From: Selaginella tamariscina
Lineage: Eukaryota; Streptophyta; Lycopodiopsida; Selaginellales; Selaginellaceae
NCBI GenBank assembly: GCA_003024785.1
Contig: PUQB01000031.1
Coordinates: 310,001-374,000, forward strand
Direction: 5' to 3'
Length of the DNA stretch: 64,000 nucleotides
Shown one piece after another: positions 1-9,722 of this stretch. The position numbers and the translations under genes are program-made. The notes under the pieces were generated by a model that saw only the letters and a list, made by a program, of their open reading frames with translations, had not been told where the DNA came from and did not search any database. The stretch's first letter is position 1. Each line of letters begins with the position of its first letter.

Positions 1-494
1 ATTGCTTCCCGGTGGGTCGGAGAGAGGTCCACAAACAAGTCGTTGCTACCGATCGAAATGATGACTAGCCAGTCTTTAATTTGGTGCCGCGGGATCTTGT
101 GGCTGATTCCTTCTAGCTGCTTCACCTGCTCTACAAAGGAGACTACGCCCCACTCCTTGCGTGTTTCAGGGAGTATGCCAGCTCCAGCAGATGCCAGGTC
201 CAGACTGAGAGGCAGTTCTTCTTCATGTCCCACCTCGAGGTAAGGTCTGGGACGTGGTAAACCCAGCTTTGTACTCAACATATCAGGGATTATGTCACCG
301 TTACTACACCGATCTTCATGGTAAGGAGCATAGCTACAGTTTGAGATCGAATGCGCCAGGTACTTGTTGGTTCCGACGTCGAAAGTGGAGTCGCCCAAGA
401 ACACTATGCCTTTGGCTGAACTCTGGATCTCTGCCGCTCCTATACATGTTGCAAGCAGGAGAGCACACACGATAAGGATCACTGACTTTCTCAT
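1..494 (-). CDS. GDSL esterase/lipase, N-terminal part (runs off window start)
   Basis: An open minus-strand frame runs from the ATG at 494 to the window edge, about 164 codons without a stop. Residues 1-22 form a hydrophobic signal peptide (MRKSVILIVCALLLATCIGA), so the product should be secreted. Family block I reads FLGDSTFDVGTNKYL, with the nucleophile Ser in GDST. Next come CSNGDIIPDMLSTKLGLP, where family members usually have GRFSNG..., then the block LASAGAGILPET, and the catalytic-block motif SIGSNDLF (consensus GxND). The family hydrolyses ester and acyl bonds, often in cell wall or cuticle metabolism; the substrate here is unknown. The usual intron after the SNG block is absent in the visible part. 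The C-terminal Asp-His block lies outside the window. The product call is firm. Confidence 0.85.
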   Translation of the reverse strand, partial: MRKSVILIVCALLLATCIGAAEIQSSAKGIVFLGDSTFDVGTNKYLAHSISNCSYAPYHEDRCSNGDIIPDMLSTKLGLPRPRPYLEVGHEEELPLSLDLASAGAGILPETRKEWGVVSFVEQVKQLEGISHKIPRHQIKDWLVIISIGSNDLFVDLSPTHREA

Positions 495-735
495 GCTTGT
501 TCCTTGACATACCTAGTTCACTCTTTATATCCTCTCTGCACCAGTAGTACAATGTAGGTACTATTTCAACCAAATTTGGAGACCTTTAATGATACATGTT
601 ATCTATAGTGAGATGTACTTTGCTCTTCATATAATTGATTATTTGAGAATACACATGCAACTAAGCTTAGAGCTATGCACTGTTTACATGACATATCTAA
701 TTACAAAGGCAGAGCATGTGTGTGTTTGTGTGCAT

Positions 736-803
736 GTGAGCATGCATGATCAAATATGCACACATCTATTTATAAATACATAGGTTTGATCATGCATGCT
801 CAC
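736..803. repeat. Perfect 19-bp inverted repeat with RY-type (CATGCATG) core
   Basis: The 19 bases at 736-754 are the exact reverse complement of those at 785-803, with a 30-nt A/T-rich loop. Each arm holds CATGCATG, the RY element core bound by B3 factors of the ABI3/FUS3 type. It lies about 240 bp upstream of the minus-strand GDSL start. It could be a cruciform or a regulatory pair of sites. It is too short for a typical plant miRNA precursor. Confidence 0.6.
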
Positions 804-1990
804 TCTAAAGTTATTATAAGAGTTATCATTTCTTAATACGTACATCATTTTAATATTTTAAAATAAACACATACTCACTTTTCTTATCTCTGTTCGTTTA
901 CAAGTTCAATCTAATAGATATACGATTATCCATTCATATAATTTAACATATAAGAGAAGTGATTGGGGTTTGACTTTAAAGATTGTTATGGGCTTACAAG
1001 GAGTTTTAACAATCTTAACCGCATTCCCATCCATCTACATATTTATTGCATCTTAACACACACACATAAGTGTTACATAAGACTTAAATATATGTGAGCA
1101 AATATATATGACTTACATCATTTTGTTTATTAAGTGCTTTGAGTTTGTTGACATGTTATCCTTCTATCTCTATAATAATCCCATCCTAACCAAAATGTCA
1201 CGCATATATAATATAAGTATATACATGTACACACACACATGTATATATATGAATATATGTGATAGTGTATAAGACTTAATTATATGTAAGTATTCGAGAA
1301 ATGTATGTGTAGTCCCAACGTGTCTGGTTATGTACAAATATAAAGGCCATATATATAATAATAATTACAATGTGCATACTTGTAAACATACATATAAACA
1401 CTTACTTTATTTATTGTAGTGTTAGTATCATAAGATGTGCCTTTGAATGGCTTATGTTTCCTTATCTTGTGTTGAACATGTTCTTCTTACTAAAAAAATT
1501 CACATTAAATTTAATGTATAATTAAATAATATATATACTAAATATATAATAATTAAATAATATATACACTTTGGATCAATGTGTATGAATGTATATATAT
1601 GTTTTTGTAAAGACCTATATAAAAGAAAAACAAAAACATATTTTACTTTTAGGTATGTGAATTCATCATTGTCGAAAATTTCAGAATCTTGAAAGTCATT
1701 TATTAATTATATCTTTTGTGAAGCAGTTTAACCATGCCATCTCACCACTGTTAAGTTATCACCACTGTCCACCCGTAATAAGGTAAGAAAGGAATACAGA
1801 AATAAGGAAGAAAGACAGAGATCAAACTTCAAAAGGTCACAAGAGAGTAAGAATACTAAGGTATGTAGTATTACAAATCTTGTCACAGTAAAGAGAAGAG
1901 AAGCAGAAACTAAGGTGAGACATAAATTAAAGCAAAATACTGTAGTGAGAGCAAGAAGAGACTATATTATGTTCATACAAAGGTACATAA
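804..1990. other. AT-rich intergenic DNA
   Basis: Strongly A/T-rich, with short (TA)n and (CA)n tracts around 1060-1260 and no reading frame with protein-like composition. I see no RNA gene or mobile element here. Confidence 0.6.
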
Positions 1991-1999
1991 TATAATTAT

Positions 2000-2560
2000 T
2001 AATATTCCTTGATATCCTTTTTAGTCCTATTTTAGTCCATTTATACCTGTTTTTCCAATTTAGTACTTGTAATTATCGTAATTCCTCCTTAGTCTTATTT
2101 AACTAATTATGTAACCTCCTCATTACCGTTATGATAACTACTTCCTTGGCCGTATTCTACTGATAGTTTTTGGTGTGTATTACGCCTCGGCCTTAATATT
2201 ATAGTTGAAATTTGTAATTTGATATTCTCATATAGCTCTTGTATTTTCACCATATATATTATTTTTGTATTTTTCTCATTACTTGCCCTAAGGAAAGAAA
2301 TACAATTAAAAACTCTTAAACAACTAAATTTGATCCTAACATCCCCTAAACTAGAATTGTTGCACCGCCTTGATGCAATCTTAAAACAACCCCATTGTAG
2401 TCCCATAAATAGAGGTAATAACCACCTTCAACTTCTGGTTTTCTTCACGAGTTCTTTAGATTCCTCAATGGTGGTGGTACTAGTTGGATTCAGACTCTTC
2501 ATCTTAGTAAGGATATATTGTATTTGCTCCCCCTGTGTCTAAACCATGTCTGTAAGTACC
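2000..2560 (+). other. Possible remnant of a retroelement LTR/leader
   Basis: The base composition rises towards normal, and the plus strand has a promoter-like layout: a TATA-like ATAAATAG at about 2405 followed by a pyrimidine-rich leader (CCACCTTCAACTTCTGG). This resembles the U3/R part of an LTR, but I found no second copy in the window and no TG...CA ends. Treat it as a guess. Confidence 0.2.
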
Positions 2561-3990
2561 TTAAGTTTGGTTGTATTAATGATGTGTGATTTTGCTTATT
2601 AAGGAGTTGCGTTGTTCTTGCACTATTCTTGAACTTGCCGCACTAGGATTTCCTCACCATGGTGCATGTCCCCCTGACTACCACACTTTGCAGATGTAAT
2701 AGTTGGCCTCTTGATTCTGCTTCTCTGGGTATTTCCTAGACCGGTTGCTCTCTCGTACCTAGTCTTGGTGACTTTGCTTGATCCCTACTTCACTTAGTGC
2801 ATCCTGCTCCTGCCACTCCACCGCGTGTTGCCTCATACTTTGTTGTTCGGAATGGGGTTTTTACGTCAACTCTTTATATGGGGTGTTGTTCTTGGCCTTC
2901 TCTCCATGTGTCCCATATGAAGGATCTGATGCTCTTCCTTAACAGTCGTATTCCATAACTCCTTTAGTATCCCACTAGGTGGTTAGCACATGGTAAATGT
3001 AGTTACCCATGGTATTGGTGTCAACCCACCCCTTCATGTGATTCTCCCAACAATATGATTTGCTAGTGTCCTTCGGAATCCAAATGCAATTGTTATCGCC
3101 TTAATATGGCTCTTGTGTGGCTCTCGTAACACAAATGTTGGTGCTATGTTATAAGTCTTCTACTTTTGTAAAAACATGTAGCATTGGTTGGTGTACACAA
3201 GGATTTAAGTGTGAATATGCAAAACCACCTTGAAACATTCCTCAAGTTGTGGTAATTCAAATATATCCCTAACGAGCTTATCGGTGGATGTGAATGCTGC
3301 TTTTAATATTCAATATTCAAGCTAAAATATGTTACAAAAGTTTTAAAGATTCTTCTTTATGAGGCACGTGTTCAAGACTTACTAGTTCACTAGATCACCC
3401 ATGGTATTAATATTAGAATATGAGGATACAAGCAATGTTTTGGTTAAGCATAACTTTTTGAAAAGAGTCATTTACCACTGAGATATGTGCGTTCTTCATT
3501 ATACTTAATTGATTAATCTCCCAATAAAGCCCAATTATTCTTTTATTTTTGAAGAAGTATGACTTGCTTTCCTTTCTCACATTGTAATATTAGAAAGGTT
3601 TATAATAAAATTGCTAGTCAAAAATTTAATCCATACTAATCATCTCTTCTGTAACACTATAGTACTTATTGAGTAAATTCAGCAGCGGTGTCAGGTTGTG
3701 ACACTGCATGCATGACCAAATCCTCAAGCGCACCTATCTCCTTAAGCTTTTAGAAGAGATGGTTCAACCTTGGACAAAAAATGATATCATATTAAAATAT
3801 CATTAAATCTCCTTAATTCTCCTAATTAAATAATATTAAATAATAAATACTTTCTTTGTACATGCTTGCACGGCTTAATGATATAATGATATAATGATCT
3901 GAATATGGATTTTTTGATACTCCCAATCCATCACAAACATTTTAAAAGGTTTCATGCATGCAATGATGTTACCCCATAAAGTCTTTAACT
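2561..3990. other. Intergenic DNA with no recognisable gene
   Basis: From 2600 to 3250 the composition is less A/T-rich and looks like worn-out coding DNA, but no frame stays open or matches a family I know. From 3250 to 3990 it is A/T-rich spacer. Confidence 0.4.
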
Positions 3991-4003
3991 CCAACAACAA
4001 ACA

Positions 4004-5782
4004 TCAATAAAGTTTATCATGATTCATAGTGTCCTCTTTTATCAAGTTTAATTCACTGAAGGATTGCCAAAAAGAAAGCATATTGGCAATGTTCTTATTT
4101 TTGATGTTGGCATGCAATAGATTCTTGCATAGATCTCCTGATTGGTTTACCCATTGGACAAGTGTATCGTCATTTGTCACCTTCAAAAATTTGTTGACCT
4201 CCTCATATGTTGTAGCCGAGGTCCAACCTAGTTTATGGCAGTGTATTCTAAATTACTCTTTAAAGTGTCTAATCGTCTTCAGTTCCATCGCCTTAAGATG
4301 AAAAAGAAAGGTGGGATTGCTACATCCATTTCCTCCACTATTGTTCCATTCAGAAGCTTCAACCATGTGAGCTGAAGTTGTTGTCCACATCCTTTATTAG
4401 GTTTCTTCGCAAACTTCTCTAAGGGCTCCCCTTCACTTGTCTGCTTCTTCTTAAGTGTTCATTTTGCAAAAGATTTTATGATTCCCACCCATTTGTCGAA
4501 GACCTTGTCCTTGTGGCAAAAAATCAACATCATTAGGAAGAATGTTTTTTTTCCGCCCACTTGGGCAAAATCAATTGTTGTAATTTCTTTGACTTTTTGC
4601 AAATTGATTAATTAAAAGATTAATATGTGGGTGGGCTAAATCTCGTTAAGAATTTTTCTTACTTGGTATTTTGTGTTTTGTTTTCTCTCCTACAATAGCT
4701 CTTTGTGACCACCCAAATGGATTGTATGTGTTTGAACTTCTTTCGTATTTGCTATTGTAGTGATTGGTGTCGACAATGCCACACTTTGCAGATAGTTTAT
4801 GGTACCATTGGTTGTGAGATTCAGTTTAGCTAAAAAAATCGATCTTGTTGTCAAGTTCGCATGAATGTGAAGTTTTGTTGTCATCATGTTCATTGAGGAG
4901 TAATTGGATTGCCATTATCGTGTGTTGGCCGTTATTAATGTGTACCTTATTGGTTTTTTACCTTTTGTATGGATGTTCATGATTTGGTCTAGTGTTGTCA
5001 CTCACCCTATCTTAATGCCTTTCTTTCTTTCATAGTATGGGCACAATACAACATTATGTGGGATGATGTACAAATTATCATCCTTAATATTCTCCATGGG
5101 CTTAGCGACATGTTTCTAATTGAGTAGTTTATAATTGAAGTTGGGTTAACGCTGAAATACTTAACCTTACATTCATAAATCCTATCATTTAACATCATTT
5201 TCTTGTGTCTTATCGCAACATGGGATGCCATTGGTGTAATTGGTAAAATGAAATAAAACTTTATTTTACAGTTAAAAACAACATGTGTGAACCCCTATTG
5301 CAACTGTTCTAGTGTTTTTGGCATACTCTTCCAACTTTCAAAAATTCCCAAGCAAATTGAACGTGATCTGTGAAGAAGACCTAGCTACCCTCTCAATTTC
5401 CCTAATAATGTCGTTGTATTGTTCTTCAATGATAGTTGAGATGATTACTTCATTTGTGAATCTTTTGTATTATGAAGCAATGTTTATTATAAATACACCT
5501 ACTTAATAAGTATTGAGATTCTCAAAGAAGACATCTAGCCAGATCCCCTTTATGGATGGGCTTTTATTTAATTAAAAAAGTACTCCACGGTCAACATTAT
5601 TAGTGAACATGTGAACGTTATAATTCACAAGCCAATAGAACCTAAGGTTTGAGTTGTATCTGGTCTCCTTCGGATTCGAGAACGTTACATTGAATGGAAC
5701 AAGGTAGCATTGTTCAATCCCAGTTTGCAGGCTACCCTCGGATGCTTGACTATTGAATATTGTTTTGCTTGCCCATGTGATG
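4004..5782 (-). pseudogene. Eroded coding stretch of unknown family
   Basis: On the minus strand a single frame starting near 5782 reads about 60 residues with normal protein composition. It includes GIEQCYLVPFNVTFSNPKET and FYWLVNYNVHMFTNN. It then continues for well over 100 codons with only sparse stops (for example IEEQYNDIIREIERVARSSS). Further protein-like segments follow in shifted frames at about 5231-5010, 4890-4690 and 4380-4004, the last including LVQWVNQSGDLCKNLLHANI. The low density of stops in such A/T-rich DNA suggests a decayed gene or mobile or viral element rather than chance. I do not recognise the family. Confidence 0.4.
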
Positions 5783-5789
5783 TGACATA

Positions 5790-6127
5790 AATTAATTTAA
5801 CAACAACCATTTCCCATTTATTTTAAAATATAATTAAGTTGATTCTAGAGTCCCTCTATTCATCTCATCTCCTTCTCTTGTTTTTAATGTCACATTAATG
5901 TCACATTTGAATATAAAATCATAAGTTTTTTAAGCACATGTCCGAGGATAATAGATTTTGTTTTAATTTTTATCTAAAATTTAAAAATAATTTCATACTA
6001 ATGGTTAAATCACTTTGTTTAATTAAGTCACTTTTTGTACAATATTACACTCTAAATACAATTTTATAAAAACACATACACACTTATATAAACCTAATAT
6101 GCAATTAAAACTTTACAAGGTTTATAT
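5790..6127. other. AT-rich spacer
   Basis: A/T-rich sequence; I see no gene, repeat array or signal. Confidence 0.5.
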
Positions 6128-7110
6128 ATGAATTAATTAGTTAGCAGGATTAATCTTGTTAGGCCTGAGGATGGGAGGGAATCGTCTTGGCAGGATTAAT
6201 CTCGTTGACTTGAGAGTGAGAGAGAGATGAAGAATTATTATTGTATAAATACATACATAAATATACATATGAATGTATGTTTGAGAGAGGGAGAGATAAA
6301 TTAATTATAATATATAGATACACACACACATACATACATATACATATATACAGAGGTGTGTGATATATATATATAGAAATTAGAATATATACATATACAT
6401 AAATACATATGTGTGTGTGTGTGAAAGAGAGAGATAACAAAATTAGAAAATACAAATACACGCATACATATACATACAGTTGTGGGTATGTTGAGAGAGA
6501 GAAATAAAGAACTTATATATATACAAATGCATAGGTATGTATACATATAGATGTGTGTGTGAGAAGAGATAGAGAGAGATAAATATTTTCTGTAAAGTGC
6601 ATGAACTAATTAGTTGGTGGGATTAATCCTATCAAACCCAAAGAGAGAGAATTATTTCACATGATTAATCTTGCTTGGCCAAAAAAGAAATGAATTGCCT
6701 CAGTGAGATTAATTTAGTTAAAAACAAAGCGCCCTAGAAAAGGAGGGAATCGTCTCGACAAGATTAATCTTATCGGTTTGAGAGCGAAAAAGAATTAAAA
6801 AATTATTATTATATGGATACACACGAAAATATACATATGAGATATGGGTGTGTGTTAGGTAAATATTTTCTTTAAAGTGCATGAACTAATTAATTAGTGG
6901 GATTAATCATGTTAAACTTGAAGAGAGAAGGAATTGTTTTAGTGGGATTAATCCCCCCACCTGAAAAGGAAATGAATTATCTTGGTAAGATTAATTCCAT
7001 CAATCCCAAGAGGGTACGAATCATCTTCATCGATATTAATTTTGCCAAAAATAAAGGCTTAAGGATTGTCTCGGCTGATTAATCCTGCCAACTTGAAAGT
7101 GAGAGAGAGA
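6128..7110 (+). repeat. Degenerate minisatellite built on GGATTAATC
   Basis: The core (G)GATTAATC plus a short variable tail such as TTGTT or CTGCC recurs near 6149, 6191, 6615, 6661, 6706, 6760, 6900, 6936, 6986 and 7074, commonly 35-50 bp apart. It often follows a phrase like GAATTRTYTYRG. Larger blocks repeat too: AAAGTGCATGAACTAATTAG occurs near 6594 and 6874. Stretches of (TA)n, (CA)n and GAGAGA separate the clusters. It does not look coding. Confidence 0.6.
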
Positions 7111-7218
7111 CAAGGAATTATTATTATACAAATACACACATACGTATGCATTCAAGAGTGTGTGTGAGAAGAAATAGAGAAATTGATTATAATATACATA
7201 CACACACATTTATATATA

Positions 7219-7251
<33 letters not shown>

Positions 7252-7740
7252 AGTGTGTGTGAGATATATATATATATATAGAAATTATAACATACAAATA
7301 CACATGTACATATAAATACATGTGTGTGTAGGAGAGAGATAAAAAAATTAAAAAGTACAGATACACTTGTACATATACATATAGGTGTGGGTGTGTGTGA
7401 GAGAGATAAAGAACTTATATATATATACAAATGCACATGTATATATACATATAGGTGTGTGTGAGGAAGAGATAAAGAACTTCTATATAAGTGTGTACAA
7501 AGAGAAAGAGATAAAGAAATTACATATATATAAATACACACGTACATATGCATTCAAGAGCGTGTGTCTAAGAGAGAGATAAGTAATTATATATATACAA
7601 ATACACATGTACATACACATATAAGATAAATAAATAAATTATAATATATAGATACACACACATATGTATATGTATATACAGGGTGTGTGCGTGTGTGTGA
7701 GATGTTTAAGAGAGAGAGATAAATTATATATATACACATA
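7111..7740. repeat. Interrupted (TA)n/(CA)n/(GA)n microsatellite cluster
   Basis: Runs of TATATA, ACACAC and GAGAGA alternate for about 600 bp, with repeated phrases such as ACATATACATATAGGTGTG and AGAGAGATAAAGAACTT. It reads like several slipped copies of one 60-80-bp unit. There is no coding signal. Confidence 0.6.
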
Positions 7741-7780
7741 CATAAGTAGATACTCCTTGGGGCTTGGGAAGATAAAGTTA

Positions 7781-8044
7781 AATAAGCTGTTTATTCTAAT
7801 TAACGATTACAAAGTATTAGGGACTTATTTTATGTAAAATCAATCTTTTGATAAGTATTAGGGTTTAGGGTTTAGGGTTTAGGGTTTAACATATACTTCC
7901 AATAGAAAAAAGCTTTCACCTTCCCAATACCACTGCTTGTATTCCCTTCGAGCTGGAGTAGTATACCTCCTAACACTGCTCAAATTAAACTTAACCCTAA
8001 ACCCACTTTGTAATCGTTAATAAGAATATTCGAAATAGCTTATT
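7781..8044. repeat. Imperfect palindrome with an internal telomere-type (TTTAGGG)n tract
   Basis: AATAAGCTGTTT...TTAACGATTACAAAGT at 7781-7815 is nearly the reverse complement of 8005-8044, with a few differences, giving about 35-bp terminal inverted arms. Between them, 7858-7888 holds four perfect TTTAGGG units, and a reverse-oriented AACCCTAAACCC lies near 7992. I see no clear target-site duplication. It could be a MITE that captured telomeric DNA, or a telo-box-rich promoter, because the next gene begins 70 bp downstream. Confidence 0.55.
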
Positions 8045-8115
8045 TGAATTTATAAACCGGAGATTAAGGGTTAACGAGATGTTTAGGTATATTCTGATTG
8101 GATAAGAGATATTTT

Positions 8116-9690
8116 ATGACGGCGAGGGCTTTTGGGAGGGTTTATGGTATGGCGCAGGCGAAGATGACACTCATTCTCAGCAAGCCATGGCTAGGATCGC
8201 CCAACAAGCTCCAATCTCCTATTCCAAAATCCTGTAAGTGGCCTTTTCCGCCCTTTTTTGCCCCTTTTATGGATGCCCATGTCGTATTTGAAGTTTCTGC
8301 ACCTACCCAGTCTCAATTCGTCATATCTTCACACATTTATGTGTATTGGATGCGTTTAAACGGTCCAAGAACAATGTCCCCTTATTCTGCCCTTTTCCCC
8401 CTTTATTCACTGCAAATTATATACATATATGGATACCCAACAGCAATGTATGTGTACATTCTTATCTACTTCACATTGTACATGTATTATCTTGTGTATA
8501 TACGGTTGTATCTTTGTATATGTATTATGTGTATGTGTATCTGTTTGTTTAGCTGATGTACGGTATATTGGCAGCGCGTCCCTGGGTGCATACTCCAAGG
8601 AGACGAATGGCAGTTTCCGCTGCTACACAGAATGCAAACATGGGTGGTGGCTTCCAAGCCAGGTATATATGAGAGAGAGATAGGACATGCATGTACATGC
8701 ATACATACACACATAAACGGGTCTTTTTTTTGATAAAGTTGTCTGTTTATTATTGTTTCAGTTATGCGAAAGCTTTCCCTGGATTAAACAAGGAAAGAAA
8801 AGTACGACCGCCGGGTTACGATATGAGAACAGGTAACAATGTCTATTAACAACGCACGATAGCAGTATGTATGCGTACTTTCCTACACAGTTGCTATCAA
8901 CATGTATATAACACAACAGATAACAACATGTACGTATATAGTGTGTGCGTAGTTTGTATACATGTGCTTAATAATATACTTGTTTTTCTTACAGATGAGC
9001 CATGGAAAAAGTATTTGGACACAAAGTTAAGCAACAATATGACAATAGCAGAGTTTATAGCGAGATTTGCTACAGGCAAATCCGGTTTAAGAACATACAA
9101 AGCACAGAAGGCTAAACTCGCTTTACCAGAAACTAAGGGAAGACCATTACTAATCTGGCATGCTTTAGAAAACGTCAAACCTGAGGTTCAACGAGTTGAG
9201 CAGCTCCTGGAACAGGTAATGTACGTGTGGATGTGTGTGCATGCGCATGAGCATGTGTGTGTTAAAAACTGTGGGATGTTAGTATGTACGTTGGTTTGAT
9301 GTATAACAGTCTGAAGACAACTTGGTATATGTTCTCGGTGGTATGGGGTGTGGTAAATCACGTTTAGCTTACGAGCTTCTCACCAAGGACTTCGGTTTCT
9401 ACTTCACGGTACGTACATCCGTATATACGGTGTATGTATGTGTTAGATGCGTATATATACATTATATGTATGGCAGGGGGAGACGGATGTGAACAGGGGA
9501 TCAGGGGACATGGTATATGTGCAACGTATGATGCCTGTGCTTCTAGAGGACATGTTTGATGTACCAAAGAGAGATGCAAATGCAGAACAGCATGCACGGG
9601 CTCTCATTCTGGGACGCATGCTCGTGCTTGATCACATATTCAGGTTACGTATTCCCAACTTCAATCCAGCTATCTTCCTACAGCTCCAGG

Positions 9691-9722
<32 letters not shown>

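Noticed and set aside
6159-7582. Open frames rich in Tyr, Ile, Cys, His and Ser
   Set aside because: These translate (TA)n, (CA)n and (GA)n tracts; no domain-like composition.
7858-7888. A true chromosome end
   Set aside because: Only four TTTAGGG units with ordinary gene DNA on both sides; interstitial repeat or telo-box cluster instead.
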